From Pseudoduganella ginsengisoli (GTDB lineage Bacteria; Pseudomonadota; Gammaproteobacteria; Burkholderiales; Burkholderiaceae_D): 64,000 nt of DNA. This document shows positions 17,383 to 27,898 of the stretch, piece after piece. A program made the position numbers and the translations under genes. Positions within the stretch are counted from its first letter, which is position 1; each line of letters begins with the position of its first letter. The stretch spans positions 147,279-211,278 of the forward strand of contig NZ_WNLA01000010.1 of the NCBI RefSeq assembly GCF_009720865.1, written 5' to 3'. The notes under the pieces were generated by a model, which made no database searches, was not told the DNA's origin, and worked only from the letters and a program-made list of their open reading frames with translations.

Positions 17383-20300
17383 GTGCGCTTCCGTACTATT
17401 GCTTGGACCATACTTAACTTCCCGTTACGCGGGCAGATTGCGAGGTCCAAGTTGAACGAGCAACCGAAATTCTTGCGTTACTTTACGTTTGGTTTCCGCG
17501 AAGATGCACCGAGCGCAGTACAAGACAACACTGCTGATGATGATTCTCCTTTGCGCGCGGAATTATTCAGTGCACAGCAAATGGCAGCCCACGGCAAAGT
17601 GTTGGCCGCCAGCCACGAACTGAGCAAGCGGCAGGGCCCTGACCGCCTGCTGGCGCGCCTGCGTGAAAACGCCGACGTCATTGCGCAGACGTGCGAAGAA
17701 TTGACGGAGGCCGTGAAATCGTCGCGCCAGATCACGCCCGCGTCGGAATGGCTGCTCGACAATTCATACCTGATCGAAGACCAGATCCGCACGGCCCGGC
17801 GCCACCTGCCGAAAAATTACAGCAAGGAGTTGCCCCGCCTGGCCCGAGGCGCGCCCGATGGCACGCCACGCGTATACCAGATTGCGCTGGAAATCATTGC
17901 CCACGGCGATGGCCGCGTCGACCCGGAAAGCCTGTGCCGTTTCGTCGATGCGTATCAGGAAGTGGCCACGCTGAAGCTGGGCGAGCTGTGGGCCATCCCC
18001 ATCATGCTGCGGCTGGCGCTGATTGAAAACTTGCGCCGCGTGGCGGCCCGCGTGGCCGATAACCGCATGCAGCGCGACCTGGCCAATACGTGGGCCGACC
18101 AGATGATGGACATCGCAGACAAGAACCCCAGCGGCTTGATCTTGCTGGTGGCCGACATGGCCCGTTCCCATCCGCCGCTGTCGAGCGGTTTCGTGGCGGA
18201 ACTGGCGCGCCGCCTGCAGGGGCAAAGCGCGGCCTTGACTTTGGCGCTAACGTGGCTGACGCACCGGCTGGCGGAAAATGGTCTGACCATTGAACAGATG
18301 ATCCAGCAAGAAATCCAGACGCAGGCGGCAGAGCAAGTGTCGATTGCCAACAGCATCGGCAGCCTGCGTTTCCTCGGCACGATGGATTGGCAAGAGTTCG
18401 TGGAAACCATGAGCGTGGTCGAGCAAACCTTGCGCCTCGATCCGGCCGACGTCTATGGCGACATGGATTTTTCCACGCGCGACCAGTACCGCCACGTGAT
18501 TGAAAAACTCGCGCGCCGCTCACCGCACAGTGAACAGGAAATCGCCGCCATGGCGGTCGAACTCGCGAAAAGCAAGCATGGCAATGGCGGCGATCACCGC
18601 ATGGGCCACGTCGGCTATTACCTGATCGGCCGAGGCGTGGTCTTGCTGGAAAAACAGGCCGCCGTGCGCTGGCCCCTGGGCATCGCATTGCAGCAGACGT
18701 CGCGCGCATCGCCACTGACGTCGTACCTGGGCGCGGTTGCTGCGCTCACCGTGGTGCTGGCCGGGCTGGCGGTGGACCACGCCATGCGCGGCGGCGTGCA
18801 AAGCTGGTTATTGGTGGTGCTGGGCGTGCTGGCCGTGGCCGCCGGCAGCCAGCTGGCGCTGGCGCTGACCAACTGGGCCGCCACGTTGCTGACGCGGCCT
18901 AACCCCTTGCCCCGCATGGATTACCGCAACGGCATCCCCAGCGATGCGCGCGCGCTGGTGGTGGTGCCGACACTGATCTATAGCAAAGACAATGTCGATG
19001 AACTGGCCGAGCAAATCGAAGTGCGCTTCCTGGCCAACCGGGATCCGAACTTGCGCTTTTGCCTGTTGACGGATTTCGCGGATGCGAAAGAAGAAACACT
19101 GCCGGGCGACGCGGCCCTGCTACAGCAGGCGCAAGACCATATCCGCCGCCTCAATTCAAAGTACACGCCGGGCGCGGATGCGACGCCCCCTGGCGCGGCT
19201 GCCACCGTTCCGCCGGCCGGCAATGCGCCCGCCGCACCGTTTTTGCTGCTGCACCGTCCGCGCGTGTGGAATCCGGCGGAAGGCGTGTGGATGGGGCGCG
19301 AGCGCAAGCGCGGCAAGCTGGAAGACTTGAACCGCTACTTGCGGGGCGGCGCGCGCGACCGCTTTTCACTGGTGGTGGGGGACGTCGATGACCTGGAAAC
19401 CGTCCGCTACGTGATTACGCTCGATACGGATACGCGCCTGCCGCGCGATGCGGCGCGCCAGTTCGTCGCCTCCATGCAGCATCCGCTGAACCGTCCCCGT
19501 GTAGACCCGCGGCATAACCGCGTCGTCGACGGCTATGGCATCCTGCAGCCCCGTGTTGCGGTCAGCCTGCCCAGCGAACAGGCGTCGCGCTATGAGCGCC
19601 TGTGCGGCGGCGAGCCGGGCATCGACCCGTACACCCGCACGGTGTCCGATGTGTACCAGGACGTGTTTTATGAAGGCTCGTTTATCGGCAAGGGCATTTA
19701 CGATGTCGACGTGTTTGAGCAGGTGCTGGGCGGCCGCTTGCCGGATAACCGCATCCTCAGCCACGATTTGCTGGAAGGCTGCTACCTGCGGGCCGGTCTG
19801 CTCAGCGATGCGCAACTGTATGAACAATACCCGGCCAGCTACAGCGACGATATCTTGCGCCGCCAGCGCTGGATACGGGGCGACTGGCAATTGCTGTCAT
19901 GGCTGATGCCGCGCACGCCGCTGCCGGGAGCCGATGGCCGTCCCACCGGCCGGGAACGCAATCCGCTGTCCTGGCTGTCGCGCTGGAAGCTGTTTGATAA
20001 TTTGCGCCGCAGCCTGGTGCCGCCAGTGCTGGCGCTGTCGCTGCTGCTGGCGTGGGCCGCGCTGCCGGAACCGTGGTACTGGACGCTGGCCGTGCTGGCC
20101 GTGGTATTCGTGCCGCCGCTGGCCTCGGCCGTGTATGACCTGCTGAACCGTCCGCGCGATACGCTGTGGAGCCAGCACATTACGCAATCGCTGTGGCGCA
20201 GCCGTTTGCACTTTGCGCATGCGCTGCTGACCATGGTGTTCTTGCCGTATGAAGCGTACATCAGCGTCGATGCGATAGCCCGCACCACGTGGCGCCTGCT

Positions 20301-23300
20301 GGTATCGAAACGCCGCCTGCTGCAGTGGCGCGCTTCCGCGCTGGCGCGGGCCGGCAATGCGCCGGCAGATTACTGGCGCACGATGTGGGTGGCCCCCGTG
20401 GCGGCGGCCTTGATCGGCGCTGCGCTGGCGGTGTTCCGTCCGGAAGCGCTGCCCGCGGCATTCGCGCTGCTGCTGGCGTGGCTGGCCGCGCCGCTGGCGG
20501 CGTGGTGGATCAGCCGTCCGCAGCCCCGCGAGCTGGCGGAATTGTCGGACGAGCAGGGCGTCTTCCTGCATATGCTGGCGCGCCGTACGTGGGCGTATTT
20601 CGACACCTTTGTCGGACCTGATGACAACTGGCTGCCGCCGGATAACGTGCAAGAGCACCCGACCCAGGTGATTGCCCACCGCACGTCGCCCACCAACATG
20701 GGCATGGCGCTGCTGGCCAATTTATCCGCGCATGATTTCGGCTATATCTGTGGCGCGCAATTGATAGCCCGTACCTTGAATACGCTGAATAGCATGGGCA
20801 AGCTGGAACGCTACCAGGGTCACTTCTACAACTGGTACGACACAGTGACCATGAAGCCGCTGCACCCGATTTACATTTCATCGGTGGACAGCGGCAACCT
20901 GGCGGGCCATTTGCTGACGTTGCAGCAGGGGTTGCTGCACCAGATCGATGAACCCATTGCGGGCGGGCAGCTGTTGCAGGGCATCGCCACGACGATCCAG
21001 GTGCTGGCGGAAAGCGCGACGAATGCGGTTGCAGTGCAAGGCAGCGCTGCCGGGAACGCGGCGGCTGCGCCGCTGCCTGATGCCTTGCTGGCGCTGGGAC
21101 GCGAATTCGCTGCCGCGCCGCCACCGTCATCGCTGCTGGACATGCATGCCTGCCTGCAGCGGGCCGCCCGCGCCGCCGATGCGTATCAACCGGACCGCGC
21201 GGATCCTTCCGTCCAGTATTGGGCGGCAGCGTTGCGCAACCAATGCAGCGCCGCGCTGGAAGACCTGGAAGCGCTGGCGCCGTGGCTGACCGCCGGTGAG
21301 GTATTCGACGCCAACATGGTGCGCATGCCGACTTTGCGCCAATTGGCGGACATGGATCACGCGGGCGCCGCCGTGCAATCAGACCTGGCGCCGGCAGAGC
21401 GGGAGCGCCAGGATGTGCTGGCCCGTCTCGTGTCGCAAGGCAGCAAGCTGGCCCGCAGCCGCATCGCGCAGCTGGAAGAACTGGCGCGTGAATGCGGCCA
21501 GTTCGCTCAAATCGAGTACGGCTTCCTGTTCAATCCCACGACGAAATTGCTGGCCATCGGCTACAACGTGACGGAGCGCCGGCTGGACGCCAGCTATTAC
21601 GATTTGCTGGCGTCTGAAGTGCGGCTGGCCAGCTTTGTCGCCATTGCACAGGGCCAGCTGCCGCAGGAACACTGGTTTGCGCTGGGCCGCCAGCTGTGCA
21701 TCCTGAACGGTGAACCGGTGCTGCTGTCGTGGTCCGGCTCCATGTTTGAATACCTGATGCCGCTGCTGGTCATGCCGACCTATCCGGAAACACTGCTGGA
21801 CCAGACGTATCATTCCGTCATCGATGCGCAAATCGAATATGGCAAACAGCGCAGCGTGCCGTGGGGCGTATCGGAATCCGGCTACAACACGACGGATGCG
21901 GCGCTGAATTACCAGTACCGCGCGTTTGGCGTGCCGGGCCTGGGCTTGAAGCGGGGACTGGCCGATGACCTCGTGATCGCACCGTATGCGACGATGCTGG
22001 GCTTGATGGTGCGGCCGGAAGCATCGACCACCAACTTGCAAAAGATGGCGGCGCTGGGCTTCATGGGCCGCTACGGCTTCTATGAAGCCATTGATTACAC
22101 GCAGGCGCGTTTGCCGCGCGGCCAAACCCACGCAGTCATCCGTTCCTTCATGGTGCACCACCAGGGCATGGGCTTGCTGGCGCTGTCGTACTTGCTGCAT
22201 GACCGGCCTATGCAGCGCCGCTTTGAGTCCGACCCGCAATTGCAGGCGACCTTGCTGGTGTTGCAGGAACGCAGTCCGCAAGCGGGCGCGTTTTATTCGA
22301 GCACGGCGGAACAGGCGGCCATCCGCAGCGCCGCGCAAGAACAGGCGATGCTGCCGATGCGTATCCTCACGCAAGCGAATACCGCCGTGCCGGAAACCCA
22401 GCTGCTGTCCAATGGCCGCTACCACGTGATGGTGACCAATGCCGGCGGCAGCTACAGCCGCTGGAATAATTTGTCCGTCACCCGCTGGCGCGAAGACAGT
22501 ACGCGCGATAACTGGGGCCAGTTCTGCTATATCCGTGACCTCGATGACGGCGCGTACTGGTCTACCACGTACCAGCCGACGCTGATGGAACCGCGCAAAT
22601 ACGAAGTAATCTTCTCGGAAGGGCGGGCGGAATTCCGACGCACGGACAAGGAACTGGAGCTGTACACGGAAATCGTCGTATCGCCGGAAGATGACATTGA
22701 AATGCGCCGCACGCGCATCACGAATAAATCCGACCGCAAGCGCCAGATTGAAGTCACCAGCTTTGCGGAAGTCGTGATGGCGCCGGCACCGGCCGATGCG
22801 GCCCATCCCGCGTTCAGCAAGCTGTTCGTGCAAACGGAAATCCTGCCGCAGGAAACGGCCATCCTGTGCACGCGGCGCGCACGCGGCAAAGGAGAAAGTC
22901 CGCCATACATGCTGCATTTGATGACGTTGCACGATGCGGCCATTGCCAACGTGTCGTATGAAACGGACCGTTCACGCTTCATTGGCCGCGGCAACACGGC
23001 GATGGCGCCGCGCGCCATGCAGGACAGGGAACCGCTGTCCGGAGCCGAAGGTTCCGTGCTCGATCCGATTGTCGCGATCCGCTATTGCATCACGCTGGAA
23101 CCGGACGAATCCGCCGTGGTCGACATCGTGACCGGCATGACGGATACGCGCGACGCGGCCCTGCACCTGATCGACAAGTACCAGGACCGCCACCTGGCGG
23201 ACCGCGTGTTTGAACTGGCATGGACGCACAGCCAGGTGGTGCTGCGCCAGTTGAATGCCAGCGAAACGGATGCGCAACTGTATGGCCGCCTGGCCAACAG

Positions 23301-26235
23301 CGTGATTTATCCGAATGCTGCGCTGCGCGCCGACCCGTCGATCCTGACGCGCAACCAGCGCGGCCAGTCCGGCCTGTGGGCGTATGCGATTTCCGGCGAC
23401 TTGCCGATCGTGCTGCTGCAAATCCGCGATCCCGCCAATATCGAACTGGCGCGGCAAATGGTGCAGGCGCACGCTTACTGGCGCCTGAAAGGGCTGGTGG
23501 TGGACCTGGTGATCTGGTACGAAGACAATTCCGGCTACCGGCAGGCGCTGCATGACCAGATCATGGGGCTGATTGCTTCCGGTATCGATGCGCAGGCCAT
23601 CGACCGTCCCGGCGGCATCTTTGTGCGGCTGGGCGACCAGATTGCGCCGGACGACCGCATCTTGCTGCAATCGGTGGCGCGCGTCATCATCAGCGATGAC
23701 CGGGGCACGCTGGCGGAGCAAATCAAGCGCCCGGGTCCCGCCGCATTGCGCATGCCGCCGCTGCTGGCCGATGCGCGCGGTGAATATGCGGATGCGGGGC
23801 CGCACACGCGCCGGCCCCAGGGCCTGTTGCTTGATAACGGCATCGGCGGCTTTGCGCCGGACGGACGCGAATATGTGATTGTCACCAATGCGCAGCAGCG
23901 CACGCCGGCGCCGTGGTCGAACGTGCTGGCCAACCCGCAATTCGGCAGCGTGATTTCCGAAAGCGGGCAAGCGTATACGTGGCAGGAAAATGCCCATGAA
24001 TTCCGTTTGACGCCGTGGCATAACGATCCCGTGTCCGATGGCAGTGGTGAAGCGTTTTACATCCGCGACGAGCACAGCGGCCAATACTGGTCGCCATCCG
24101 CGCTGCCGGCGCGGGGTACGGGCGATTACGTGACGCGGCATGGCTTTGGCTACAGCACGTTTGAGCATACGGAAGCGGGCATCACGACGGAAATGACGGC
24201 CTTTGTCGCACTCGATGCGCCGGTGCGCTATTCCGTGATCCGCGTGCGCAATGATTCGCAAGTCAGCCGCCGCCTGTCCGTCACGGGTTACGTGGAGTGG
24301 GTGCTGGGCGATATGCGCTCGAAATCCGGTATGCACATCATCACGGAAGTCGACGCGGCAAGTGGCGCGCTGCTGGCGAAAAATCCCTACAACACGGAGT
24401 TCTCTGGCCGGGTCGCGTTCTTCAATGCGGATGCGGCCATCCGCTCCGTGACGGCGGACCGTATGGAATTCCTGGGCCGCAATGGCACCATGGCCAATCC
24501 CCAGGCATTGCGGCGGGCGCGCTTGTCGGGCAGGGTGGGCACAGCGCTCGACAGTTGCGGTGCGATCCAGGTGCCGCTGGATTTGCTGCCGGGGCAGGAG
24601 CGGGAAATCGTGTTTGTACTGGGCCTGGGCGGGCGCCGCAACGCGGACGCGTCCAGCCTGGTGTTGAAACATGGCCGGCTGGCGGCCGCGCATGAAGCGC
24701 TGGCGGCCGTGCACGCGCACTGGAACCGCGTGTTGAATGCCGTACAGGTGAAGACGCCGGAGCCTGCGCTGGACGTGATTGCCAATGGCTGGCTGATGTA
24801 CCAGACCATTGCGTGCCGCATGTGGGCGCGCAGCGGTTATTACCAGTCCGGCGGCGCGTTTGGCTTCCGCGACCAGTTGCAGGATGCGATGGCGATGGTG
24901 CATACAGAGCCGAAAATCCTGCGCGACCACATCGTACTGTGCTGCGCGCATCAATTCCTCGAAGGGGACGTGCAGCACTGGTGGCATCCGCCATCGGACC
25001 GCGGCGTGCGTACGCACTGTTCGGATGACTATTTGTGGCTGCCGCTGGCCGTGGCGCGCTATATCAGCACCACGGGCGACACGACGATCCTCAATGAAAC
25101 CGCGCACTTCCTGGAAGGGCGCCCCGTTAAGCCGGAAGAAGATTCGTATTACGACTTGCCGGCACGCTCGCCGCAGACAGGCGACGTGTACGACCACTGC
25201 ATGCGGGCCATCCGCAATGGCTTGCGCTTTGGCGCGCATGGCTTGCCGCTGATCGGTTCGTGCGACTGGAATGACGGCATGGACAAAGTCGGCGAAGAGG
25301 GTAACGGCGAGAGCGTCTGGTTGGCGTGGTTCCTGATCGACGTACTGCAGCGCTTTGCCGACGTGGCGGACATACGGCTCGACGGCGCATTCGCGTCCGA
25401 GTGCAGGGAAGAGGCGCGCAAGCTGGCGGCCAATATCGAGAAAAATGCGTGGGATGGCCAGTGGTACCGGCGCGCATACTTTGACGATGGCACGCCTTTG
25501 GGCTCGCACGGCAATGAAGAATGCCAGATCGATTCGATTTCGCAGAGCTGGGGCATCTTGTCCGGCGCCGCCAACCGCGAACGGGTGGCGGGCGCCATGC
25601 AGCAAGTGGACCACCGCCTCGTGCGGCGCGATTATGGCTTGATCCAGTTGCTGGACCCGCCGTTTGACAAGGCGGATTTGAATCCCGGGTACATCCGCGG
25701 CTATGTTCCCGGCGTGCGGGAAAACGGCGGCCAATACACGCACGCCGCCATCTGGACCGTGATGGCGTTTGCCAAGATGGGCGACGTGCAGCGGGCGTGG
25801 GAGTTGATGCGCATGATTAACCCGGTGCAGCATGGGTCCACGGCGGAGCGCAGCGCTGTCTACAAGGTCGAGCCGTATGTGGTGACGGCGGACGTGTATG
25901 CGGTGGCGCCGCACATCGGGCGGGGCGGCTGGAGCTGGTACACGGGGTCGTCAGGCTGGATGTACCGCTTGATCCTGGAATCCCTGCTGGGCGTGACCCG
26001 CGCCGCTGACCGCTTGTTCGTGCAGCCGCGTATCCCGGATGAGTGGGAGGGCTTCTCCGTCAGCTACCGCTACGGTGGCAGCGTGTATGAAATCGACGTG
26101 AAACGCGATGCATCGGCAGTGGCGTCACTGACTGTTGATGGCGTCGCGCAGCGGGGCATGGAGATTGCGCTGGCCGATGATGGCAAAGTGCACAAGGTGG
26201 AGCTGGCGGCGCCGAGGAGCGGGGCCGCCGGTTGA
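17383..26235 (+). CDS. ndvB: Cyclic beta-1,2-glucan synthase (NdvB/ChvB type)
   Basis: 2950 residues from a GTG at 17383 (a TTG at 17452 is an alternative). This is the full length expected for the family. Residues about 440-500 and 860-1065 hold transmembrane segments that frame a family-84 glycosyltransferase domain with DTDTRLPRD (about 681) and RRQRWIRGDW (about 825). The C-terminal half has two beta-sandwich/GH94 modules, ending with the catalytic-acid region SCDWNDGMDKVGEEG (about 2625). In Brucella and Rhizobiaceae the enzyme initiates, elongates and cyclises beta-1,2-glucan at the inner membrane, and the GH94 module trims chain length by phosphorolysis. The product is an osmoregulated periplasmic glucan. 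No glucan exporter or modification gene is adjacent. Confidence 0.93.
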   Translation: MRFRTIAWTILNFPLRGQIARSKLNEQPKFLRYFTFGFREDAPSAVQDNTADDDSPLRAELFSAQQMAAHGKVLAASHELSKRQGPDRLLARLRENADVIAQTCEELTEAVKSSRQITPASEWLLDNSYLIEDQIRTARRHLPKNYSKELPRLARGAPDGTPRVYQIALEIIAHGDGRVDPESLCRFVDAYQEVATLKLGELWAIPIMLRLALIENLRRVAARVADNRMQRDLANTWADQMMDIADKNPSGLILLVADMARSHPPLSSGFVAELARRLQGQSAALTLALTWLTHRLAENGLTIEQMIQQEIQTQAAEQVSIANSIGSLRFLGTMDWQEFVETMSVVEQTLRLDPADVYGDMDFSTRDQYRHVIEKLARRSPHSEQEIAAMAVELAKSKHGNGGDHRMGHVGYYLIGRGVVLLEKQAAVRWPLGIALQQTSRASPLTSYLGAVAALTVVLAGLAVDHAMRGGVQSWLLVVLGVLAVAAGSQLALALTNWAATLLTRPNPLPRMDYRNGIPSDARALVVVPTLIYSKDNVDELAEQIEVRFLANRDPNLRFCLLTDFADAKEETLPGDAALLQQAQDHIRRLNSKYTPGADATPPGAAATVPPAGNAPAAPFLLLHRPRVWNPAEGVWMGRERKRGKLEDLNRYLRGGARDRFSLVVGDVDDLETVRYVITLDTDTRLPRDAARQFVASMQHPLNRPRVDPRHNRVVDGYGILQPRVAVSLPSEQASRYERLCGGEPGIDPYTRTVSDVYQDVFYEGSFIGKGIYDVDVFEQVLGGRLPDNRILSHDLLEGCYLRAGLLSDAQLYEQYPASYSDDILRRQRWIRGDWQLLSWLMPRTPLPGADGRPTGRERNPLSWLSRWKLFDNLRRSLVPPVLALSLLLAWAALPEPWYWTLAVLAVVFVPPLASAVYDLLNRPRDTLWSQHITQSLWRSRLHFAHALLTMVFLPYEAYISVDAIARTTWRLLVSKRRLLQWRASALARAGNAPADYWRTMWVAPVAAALIGAALAVFRPEALPAAFALLLAWLAAPLAAWWISRPQPRELAELSDEQGVFLHMLARRTWAYFDTFVGPDDNWLPPDNVQEHPTQVIAHRTSPTNMGMALLANLSAHDFGYICGAQLIARTLNTLNSMGKLERYQGHFYNWYDTVTMKPLHPIYISSVDSGNLAGHLLTLQQGLLHQIDEPIAGGQLLQGIATTIQVLAESATNAVAVQGSAAGNAAAAPLPDALLALGREFAAAPPPSSLLDMHACLQRAARAADAYQPDRADPSVQYWAAALRNQCSAALEDLEALAPWLTAGEVFDANMVRMPTLRQLADMDHAGAAVQSDLAPAERERQDVLARLVSQGSKLARSRIAQLEELARECGQFAQIEYGFLFNPTTKLLAIGYNVTERRLDASYYDLLASEVRLASFVAIAQGQLPQEHWFALGRQLCILNGEPVLLSWSGSMFEYLMPLLVMPTYPETLLDQTYHSVIDAQIEYGKQRSVPWGVSESGYNTTDAALNYQYRAFGVPGLGLKRGLADDLVIAPYATMLGLMVRPEASTTNLQKMAALGFMGRYGFYEAIDYTQARLPRGQTHAVIRSFMVHHQGMGLLALSYLLHDRPMQRRFESDPQLQATLLVLQERSPQAGAFYSSTAEQAAIRSAAQEQAMLPMRILTQANTAVPETQLLSNGRYHVMVTNAGGSYSRWNNLSVTRWREDSTRDNWGQFCYIRDLDDGAYWSTTYQPTLMEPRKYEVIFSEGRAEFRRTDKELELYTEIVVSPEDDIEMRRTRITNKSDRKRQIEVTSFAEVVMAPAPADAAHPAFSKLFVQTEILPQETAILCTRRARGKGESPPYMLHLMTLHDAAIANVSYETDRSRFIGRGNTAMAPRAMQDREPLSGAEGSVLDPIVAIRYCITLEPDESAVVDIVTGMTDTRDAALHLIDKYQDRHLADRVFELAWTHSQVVLRQLNASETDAQLYGRLANSVIYPNAALRADPSILTRNQRGQSGLWAYAISGDLPIVLLQIRDPANIELARQMVQAHAYWRLKGLVVDLVIWYEDNSGYRQALHDQIMGLIASGIDAQAIDRPGGIFVRLGDQIAPDDRILLQSVARVIISDDRGTLAEQIKRPGPAALRMPPLLADARGEYADAGPHTRRPQGLLLDNGIGGFAPDGREYVIVTNAQQRTPAPWSNVLANPQFGSVISESGQAYTWQENAHEFRLTPWHNDPVSDGSGEAFYIRDEHSGQYWSPSALPARGTGDYVTRHGFGYSTFEHTEAGITTEMTAFVALDAPVRYSVIRVRNDSQVSRRLSVTGYVEWVLGDMRSKSGMHIITEVDAASGALLAKNPYNTEFSGRVAFFNADAAIRSVTADRMEFLGRNGTMANPQALRRARLSGRVGTALDSCGAIQVPLDLLPGQEREIVFVLGLGGRRNADASSLVLKHGRLAAAHEALAAVHAHWNRVLNAVQVKTPEPALDVIANGWLMYQTIACRMWARSGYYQSGGAFGFRDQLQDAMAMVHTEPKILRDHIVLCCAHQFLEGDVQHWWHPPSDRGVRTHCSDDYLWLPLAVARYISTTGDTTILNETAHFLEGRPVKPEEDSYYDLPARSPQTGDVYDHCMRAIRNGLRFGAHGLPLIGSCDWNDGMDKVGEEGNGESVWLAWFLIDVLQRFADVADIRLDGAFASECREEARKLAANIEKNAWDGQWYRRAYFDDGTPLGSHGNEECQIDSISQSWGILSGAANRERVAGAMQQVDHRLVRRDYGLIQLLDPPFDKADLNPGYIRGYVPGVRENGGQYTHAAIWTVMAFAKMGDVQRAWELMRMINPVQHGSTAERSAVYKVEPYVVTADVYAVAPHIGRGGWSWYTGSSGWMYRLILESLLGVTRAADRLFVQPRIPDEWEGFSVSYRYGGSVYEIDVKRDASAVASLTVDGVAQRGMEIALADDGKVHKVELAAPRSGAAG

Positions 26236-26239
26236 CGGC

Positions 26240-26743
26240 TTAGTGATAGCGCGTTGGGCTCAGGTGGTCCCGGAACAGATGGATTAAATCATCATCGGCA
26301 GCCAGCACGGTGCGCGTCACCACCTGGTTGTGGATGATCCATTCCGCCACGTAGGTGCCGCCTGCGTCGCCCAGCAATGCCCGGAAGCCGCAATTGTTTT
26401 CGTCATAGCAGAAGCCGCCGAATGAGCGGGGCATGTCTTTTTCACTGAGCTGCGGGTTGAACATGCCTTTGGTATCGAGCATATAGCGTTTGCTGCCCAC
26501 CGACACGGTAACGGGCGCCAGTTCCGTGCGGATTTCGCTGACGACGCCTTGCGTTGCAACGCCATCCACCACACAGGTTTTGTACGATTGATGGCAATCG
26601 CGCAGCGTGTGCTGGCTGGCCGCGAATGGCTTTTCTTCCACCGACAGCGCGGCGCCGCCATCCAGTTTCAGTTGATATTCGGCGCCAACGGCGCTGGCAG
26701 GCAGGGTCAATATCGCGAGCCATCCCATCAAGAATTTCCGCAT
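26240..26743 (-). CDS. Hypothetical exported protein
   Basis: 167 residues from the ATG at 26741-26743; a TTG at 26758 would add five residues but the signal peptide starts at the ATG (RKFLMGWLAILTLPASAVGA-EYQ). The mature part is about 147 residues with four cysteines (CHQSYKTC and CYDENNC), which could form disulfides in the periplasm. I do not recognise a family. It ends four bases from the glucan synthase stop in convergent orientation. Confidence 0.7.
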   Translation of the reverse strand: MRKFLMGWLAILTLPASAVGAEYQLKLDGGAALSVEEKPFAASQHTLRDCHQSYKTCVVDGVATQGVVSEIRTELAPVTVSVGSKRYMLDTKGMFNPQLSEKDMPRSFGGFCYDENNCGFRALLGDAGGTYVAEWIIHNQVVTRTVLAADDDLIHLFRDHLSPTRYH

Positions 26744-26836
26744 CGTGTCGTCTTTCAATTAGTGTGGATAACGCCAGCATTATTGAATGAAAAAGTGGCG
26801 GGAATTCTCTCGGAAAATAACAGAGCGGCAATTACT

Positions 26837-27754
26837 TTAGCCGGCGATCCGCCAGCTCGGCTGGCTGAGATGGCGTACGAAGAATTCCGACAAGACTTCG
26901 ATCTTGGCAGGCCGTGTCCGCGCCGAGGGCGTGACAAAATACAGCCCGCCACGCGGCAGCGTCCAGTCACGCAAAATCGGCACCACGCTACCGTCGCGCA
27001 CCTGGTCCGCACAAATAAATTCCGGGAACTCGGCGATCGCCAGGCCCGCCAGCACTGTGGGCATCAGGGCATCGGCATTGGTCACCCGCAATGGACCAAC
27101 GGGTTTAATCGCCGCCTCTTCCCCTGCCTCATTGGTGAAGCGCCAGACGTCGCTGCGCGCGCGGTAAGCGTATCCGAGGCATGCATGCCGGACCAGTTCT
27201 GACGGATGTTGTGGCGTCCCATGCCGGGCCAGGTAAGCCGGGGAGGCCACGACCAGTGGCGACACGGGACACAGCCGACGCGCGACCAGCGAAGAATCAG
27301 GCATGACGGCAATGCGCAGCGCCGCATCGAAACCTTGCCCGACCAGATCGACTTGCGCATCCGACAAATGCAGGTCCACCGACACCTCAGGGTATTCGCT
27401 GAAAAACGCGGGCAGCAGCGGTGCCACCCAGCGCAGGCCGAAAGACATGGGTACAGACAGCCGGATCAGCCCGCGCGGGCGGGCCGACATCTCGCGCGCT
27501 GCCCCTTCCGCCGCCTCGGCTTCCTGATACACCTTCATCGCGCTTTCCGCTATGACGTGGCCGAACTCCGTCAGCGCCAACTGGCGTGAAGTCCGGTTCA
27601 GCAGCCGCGCACCGAGCCGTTCCTCGAGCCGGGCCACGGCGCGCGAAACCGTGGCTACCGACACACCGAGGGCGCGCGCCGCGCCGGCGAAGGAGCGTTC
27701 TTCCGTGACCTTGGCGAACATAGCCAAGCCTTCGAAGTCCGGCAGTGCAGACAT
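26837..27754 (-). CDS. LysR family transcriptional regulator
   Basis: 305 residues from the ATG at 27752-27754, preceded on the minus strand by AGGTGA at good spacing. The N-terminal winged helix (about 8-65; SFAGAARALGVSVATVSRAVARLEERLG) and the periplasmic-binding-like effector domain (about 90-295) are complete. It is of the CrgA/DsdC-like type that often sits divergent to the operon it controls; here that is the SDR gene at 27899. The effector cannot be read. Confidence 0.93.
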   Translation of the reverse strand: MSALPDFEGLAMFAKVTEERSFAGAARALGVSVATVSRAVARLEERLGARLLNRTSRQLALTEFGHVIAESAMKVYQEAEAAEGAAREMSARPRGLIRLSVPMSFGLRWVAPLLPAFFSEYPEVSVDLHLSDAQVDLVGQGFDAALRIAVMPDSSLVARRLCPVSPLVVASPAYLARHGTPQHPSELVRHACLGYAYRARSDVWRFTNEAGEEAAIKPVGPLRVTNADALMPTVLAGLAIAEFPEFICADQVRDGSVVPILRDWTLPRGGLYFVTPSARTRPAKIEVLSEFFVRHLSQPSWRIAG

Positions 27755-27898
27755 AGAGATCACCTGCAAAAATGAAATGATGGTTTGCGTTTGTTGCTAT
27801 TTTAAATCGTGTGCCGTGTGACTACCATGGGTTCATCGGGCCACGCAGGATGCGGATGGCCCGCCAACTTGACTGACACTGACACGAAGGAGCACATC

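Noticed and set aside
22972..25914. A 980-codon minus-strand frame within the glucan synthase
   Set aside because: Antisense to conserved GH94 coding sequence; composition typical of a shadow frame, no signal or motif.
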